Position numbers and translations under genes: made by a program. The notes under the pieces are model-generated. The model made no database searches. It worked only from the letters and a program-made list of their open reading frames with translations, and was not told the origin of the DNA. Below, piece after piece: positions 59,851 to 64,000 of a stretch of DNA of 64,000 bases; the first letter of the stretch is position 1, and each line of letters begins with the position of its first letter. Origin of the DNA: Prosapia bicincta (taxonomy: Eukaryota > Arthropoda > Insecta > Hemiptera > Cercopidae); assembly GCA_036971475.1 (NCBI GenBank), contig JBAIZL010000004.1:67301010-67365009 (forward strand). Reading direction: 5' to 3'.

Positions 59851-61079
59851 CCATTTTGTAATAAAAAGTCCCAAATACAAAAAGCAATCGTTAATCGTAA
59901 ATACTAAAACATAATTGGAAATTGTACTAATTTGACATATCTTGTTATTTGATCTTAAAAACCATTAAAATTTGTAATTTATTTCCCAAATATGTCGGAG
60001 GGATTAACTTTTTGACAACACTCTGCCGTTTAAGAAGCTATTATCATTAATGAATTCTATTCGCTGAAATTTTCAGCCGTAGTCGCTGAAATTTTTTCAC
60101 CGTGGAAGATTTTTATTCGCTGTCATCAACCTAACCTATTCATTAGACAGGTTCGTTAGAGCCAGCATGGTTCCAATCCGTGTTGTGCGTGGCTAATCCT
60201 AATTAAGCCTGTGTCTGCGGTCGGAGCTACTTCGGCCCGATAACCACTGAACGGTTTTAGAAGGGAAGTAGTTTTAAAAACAGTTTTGTTAGTTAACTGG
60301 GAATTTGGTGGTGTCAAGGTGTGACGGAAAGAGACGTCACATAGAGCTGTTGTTAGACAATACGGTTTGGTTTATCGTGTGATCTAATCAGCTTGTAATG
60401 GATTGACGAGCCCTTCAGGCGTCTAATTAGTTTTATCAACAAACACAGAGCTTTACTAAGTGGCTTCTAAGCCGAGGGATTAATGCTGATAATGCAGCTT
60501 TCGCGCTGTTTACCCCGCTTGGGTCACGTGATGACATTTTATAACCGCAGTAACCCTTGTGTAACCAGTTTGTTATCGCTATGCTAGGTTGTGTTTACTC
60601 ACTGTAGCAACATCCAATGCATCTGTGTTTACTGATTTCACAGAGCTGGTTTCCTTGTATATTACATGGTGTAAGATTGAATTACTTTACTATTGTGCTA
60701 CAAAATACCTTCCAAAGAAGAAAAATACTAAATTTTGCAAACCCTAAATGGTATTTGTATTTAGATGTACAATGCCATAAAAGCAAAATCTCATTTCACA
60801 AACATTCCAGTAAAATAATCTTTTGTACTATTTTATACCACATTACTATAAGATGTATTAAAATATACCTGGTTATGCTAGATTAGGCTATTTACTAAAC
60901 ACGTAATTTTGCTACATTAAGGCGCAAAGGCAGGCGTAAAACCAGATGCTCACCAAAGCCCTTCTTTGTAATCTGACTGAAAACCGCTATTAAACACAAT
61001 GTCTATTCAACCGAAAATTAAAATAACTTATTTTAAATAAAACGACAAAAATATAACACACAAAGTTTATTCACAAAAA
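59851..61079. other. non-coding DNA with a GC-balanced patch
   Basis: The segment 60110-60610 is less AT-rich and has no frame (GTCTGCGGTCGGAGCTACTT, GGGTCACGTGATGACA with an E-box-like CACGTG). It could be regulatory or an old insertion. Confidence 0.4.
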
Positions 61080-61265
61080 TATTACGATCATGGGTAAAAA
61101 GTTTTTTTAAAAAACCAATCGTACATGTTTTTTTAAATCCGAGTGTTTAAATTTATTCACCTTATTCTTACATTTAAATTCATTTTGACGTTTTCTGACT
61201 AAGTTAACTTTGTGTGTTACTTCATTGCGGGAGAAATATGGCATTTCTTCCCTTAACTGTAATTG
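61080..61265 (-). mobile_element. sequence downstream of the gag remnant
   Basis: The gag frame continues past its stop with further protein-like sequence (HKVNLVRKRQNEFKCK) before it decays. It is therefore probably element-derived. I see no protease motif. Confidence 0.35.
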
Positions 61266-62006
61266 CTAGTTAACATATTTGTTGTTATTACAATGCTTAG
61301 CAATATGACCTAACCTGTTATAGTTATAGCATTTTACATGATTCCTATTACTATTCACATTTACTGTTTGTTCATTGTTGTATTTCTTAAATTTTATCTT
61401 ATTAGGCTCCTGCTTTCTACTTGGATTATTTCTAAATACAGGATTATCGTTTTCTTATCTTATTACATCGTTATAACATAAGTTTTGAATTTGAACACAT
61501 ATATTGTCCAGGTCGTTAAAATTACCAGGATTGTTGACAAAAATTAATTTAATCGGTCTTCTGGCTTAATTCCTAACTTAATAATTTCTAGTATCTCAGT
61601 ATCGGAATAATTACATCTCAACAATTTACAGTTATCTTCTTCTAATATACATATTAATTAGTTCTAAATTACCTTGCGGTCTGTTTACAAGATTTCTTTT
61701 TAACTTTTCTCTGAGGTTTATAGGTATCTAGGTTATAGCTCTAGGGTCGGTTTTTAAATTATTACATATTTCTACTAAGTCCTTAAATTTATTTTCGATT
61801 AACAAAAACTCGTTAGGCACATCCATTTTACCAATTAAATTAACAAGGTCGGCTTTTTAATCTGTATCTTTGGCTATTTTTCTCAAGGTCTTTCTTATTT
61901 CGGATACTGTACTGTCCATTCTAACCTCTACACTTCTAATTTTTAGTTCGAAAATTAACTCGTCTTTCACCAACAGATCAATATTTATTTTCAAATCGCT
62001 AGACAT
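61266..62006 (-). pseudogene. LTR-retrotransposon gag remnant
   Basis: Starting at the ATG at 62006, the minus strand reads a gag-like N-terminus (DLLVKDELIFELKIR, SEIRKTLRK). It then has in-frame stops and at least one frameshift before pieces such as DTEILEIIKLGIKPEDR and FVNNPGNFNDLD. It ends in a CCHC zinc knuckle, CYNYNRLGHIAKHC (61331-61290), whose second Cys has become Tyr, and stops at TAG 61268-61266. In an intact element this protein packages the RNA. Here it is broken in several places. The superfamily is not settled; this gag type occurs in insect LTR elements. No pol was found downstream, so the element is truncated or non-autonomous. Confidence 0.75.
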
Positions 62007-63120
62007 TTTTTTTAAAAAATAACTTCACTACACACTGACAAGTATTCTTAAGGAGGGCTGCACAACTTACCTCATTAACACATAAACGGCATTAATCATT
62101 AGAATTGGTTAGCAGTAATTATCATTCAACTATTTAATTAATTTAAATCCAAGTAACCAGCAGAGTGGCGCATCTGTAACGATTCGCCCTTCTTCCTAGG
62201 AATTTATCTTTATTTAATATGTTATTTTGCATATTTCAACAATTAATATTTACTTACCAGGGCATCTAGTCCTACGTCACGGCTTAGGCAGAGGCTGTCT
62301 GTCTGTGACTCCGTTCCAAATCTTGAAGATAGAACTAGGTTACGTACGTAATAACTATTGCATGTATACAAGACAATAAAAATGTATTTTTAATGTGAAA
62401 TGTCAGAATTTAAACAAATTACAAATCAATATGTTAAGAAATAACCTATTAAATTACTGCCAACTAATTTATTATAACAAGTTAAATATCATTGAAAATA
62501 CCGTTAGGTGGTAAGTTAAGCAATAAAATTTAGTTTTTATTTGAATCTAACAATCAAGAAACGATTGGAGGTACCGTTTATGTGTTATACAATTGTCATG
62601 TCGGTATTTAATTTAGGTAATATTACGATACATTTATCCTTATTACACTAAAACGTACCTTGTCTACCACGTAGCTTGTATCACACTATTATTTTCAATT
62701 TAGCACAGCACATCACTTTCACATAACTGCAGGTACAAAATTTAATTAAAGAAACTCATCGAAATGCTTCGCCTTCTTCCTTACGTACCCCCTTATTAAA
62801 GTACTGCCAGCCTCAACATATTTAATTCTTAATGATTGCTGGTTTTCTAAAAAAGTCCGAAATATTGGGGTGATTTACCCTTCAAAACTGTCTCGTCCAA
62901 AGACCTGTCTTGAAGTGGGCAGTTGGATGGACGCGCCAGCACCCCCTACTTTATATACGTATTTCATTGGTTCCTGAAGTCACCTCGTGTTTACGTAATA
63001 TGGCGTGATCTAAACCGATTCCCTTAACTGACCACCTCGTACGATATTTTACATGATTTGCCCGCTAGGAGCGCCTTACTTCCTACGTTACAGTACCAAG
63101 TGTTCACATAGAAAACAAAA
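62007..63120 (-). mobile_element. leader and probable 5' LTR of the retrotransposon remnant
   Basis: Upstream of the gag start, on the same strand, there is a CCAAT word (62969-62965) 7 bases before TATATAAAG (62957-62949). These are followed by GGGGGTGCTGGCGCGTCC, a compact promoter expected in an LTR U3. A strong splice-donor word CTGGTAAGTA lies at 62260-62251. LTR borders and primer-binding site are not certain, since the second LTR is not in view. Confidence 0.4.
62949..62969 (-). promoter_or_regulatory. CCAAT plus TATA promoter of the LTR-like segment
   Basis: On the minus strand the sequence reads CCAATGAAATACGTATATAA, then AG. The spacing and the GC-rich start region that follows suit RNA polymerase II initiation about 25-30 bases downstream. 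Confidence 0.4.
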
Positions 63121-63348
63121 GTTTTCTTTTATGTCGGCACGAGCTTATTATTAAGTAAAAATTAAAAATATGAAATCCTTTATATGTAATACCCAATTAC
63201 TTGAGAGGATTACAATGTATAACTATGCTTAAAATATGAATATTCTATACGAAGATGTTTGAAAAAACATTGTAGATTTTGATACTATTCTTGAAATTTT
63301 CATGTTATTGAAACAGACATTAACAAATTATTTATAGACTTGAAAACA
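63121..63348. other. AT-rich non-coding DNA
   Basis: Nothing supported. Confidence 0.6.
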
Positions 63349-64000
63349 TATAGGGGAAAGTCGTCTGGTATCGGACAGGAGGTGGTATCGGACAAATCTT
63401 GATTAATCAGCATAAGTCTAACGGCAGCACCTACCATGCCCTCAGATTGTTTCTTTACGGAAAACGAAGCAGCTGTCACCATATTGGATGGTATCGATGC
63501 GTCTTTTAGTTGTAGGGTCAAGCTTTGTTGTTTATTCGAGTTTGTTGCAGTACAAAGTTTGGTTTGGGAGATTATAACTTCAGTAAATGTGATTATTTAT
63601 ATCATATTATCATGATTATTTACCAACATACACTCACTATATTCCTCTATAGGTTATAGGTTAAATGAATTCCTACACAAACTATTAACTTCTCTATAGT
63701 TTAATCCATGTCAATTGCCGTTCGGGTGGCATCGGACAAAGTATTTTCGGGTGTATTGGACAAAAGAATCTGAACATTTTTACAGTTAAAACTCAAGCCA
63801 AAAAAGATTTTCCCGAGAGAAGTAGGAAAAATAAAAAAGGATATTGAGTGAAGGATGTATGAAGAGAGCAACAAAACAAGTTTTAAGTAAACAATGACAA
63901 TAATGGACGCAAGTGAAAAACACAGTATTCCGAAAAGCTCATTAGGCCACAGGCTCAGAGCTATATCTAAGGCGAAGTAATGGAACGTTTAGTGAAAATG
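63349..64000 (+). mobile_element. pogo-class DNA transposon remnant, cut by the window edge
   Basis: A plausible left end is TA followed by TAGGGGAAAGTCGTCTGG near 63349. The leader repeats the words TATCGGACA (63369, 63383), CATCGGACAAA (about 63729) and TATTGGACAAA (about 63757). The N-terminal part of a transposase follows. The right end lies outside the window. Confidence 0.5.
63811..63980 (+). pseudogene. pogo/jerky-type transposase N-terminus (Psq-like HTH)
   Basis: Three consecutive frames give a basic start (PREVGKIKKDIE), then EGCMKRATKQVLSKQ (63850-63894), then ASEKHSIPKSSLGHRLRA (inside 63903-63977), with a TAA at 63978. This is the order of the Psq/CENP-B-type helix-turn-helix at the front of pogo-class transposases, where xxIPKSTLxxRL is the recognition helix. 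Frameshifts and stops show it is inactive. The DDE domain would lie beyond 64000. Confidence 0.7.

Overview
The window looks like gene-poor, AT-rich nuclear DNA from an invertebrate animal. An arthropod is my best guess, with low certainty. It rests on a decayed R1-like non-LTR retrotransposon, a decayed pogo-class transposase, a frameshifted LTR-retrotransposon gag and the very high density of mini- and microsatellites. I found no complete protein-coding gene, no rRNA or tRNA, no CRISPR array and no bacterial-style operon. Nearly all longer open frames are stop-free tandem repeats or CA tracts. The only possible host-gene piece is a short frame at 13.05-13.17 kb (minus) that starts with a textbook signal peptide.

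Layout. 0-1.5 kb: 36-bp minisatellite. 2.2-3.2 kb: dispersed repeat, with a second copy at 58.8-59.9 kb. 3.2-4.3 kb: CG/CA microsatellite abutting the R1-like 3' end. 4.9-5.7 kb: hammerhead-like motifs, one inside a dispersed repeat that recurs at 15.8 and 33.9 kb. 8.0-9.4 kb: 30-bp array with a 120-bp higher order. 11.7-12.0 kb: 94-bp pyrimidine-rich array. 14.73-15.26 kb: long-armed foldback element. 18.1-19.1 kb: 64-bp array. 22.0-22.6 kb: 114-bp array. 25.0-25.6 kb: inverted-repeat element and (TA)n(GA)n. 27.6-29.1 kb: about 31-bp array with an internal 660-bp-offset duplication. 33.9-34.2 kb: foldback element. 36.2-36.6 kb: 108-bp array. 40.9-41.3 kb: CA tract. 43.0-43.5 kb: 21-bp array. 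45.4-46.0 kb: degenerate array. 48.26-48.47 kb: perfect palindrome with 105-bp arms. 51.05-52.5 kb: 85-bp duplication, 0.5-kb foldback and a hAT-like terminus. 54.3-55.35 kb: cluster of two palindromes embedded in TA/GA/CG/CA microsatellites. 57.65-58.7 kb: 28-bp array. 61.3-63.1 kb: LTR-retrotransposon remnant (minus). 63.35-64.0 kb: pogo-class remnant running off the edge.

The most interesting signal is a set of dispersed small motifs, many inside palindromic foldback elements, that fit a type I hammerhead ribozyme with a very short, self-complementary helix III. At the best loci a CUGANGA box, a paired stem II, GAAA, a palindrome (ACGU, AAGCUU or AUGUACAU), one unpaired H base and a strand complementary to the bases just before CUGANGA occur in the right order. 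Hammerheads of this kind are known in Penelope-like retroelements, where dimerisation through helix III is thought to give activity. I infer that these loci are short non-autonomous relatives or decayed copies. I saw no Penelope reverse transcriptase in the window. Two further loci keep stems I, II and III but share a non-canonical core, UCGUCAA.
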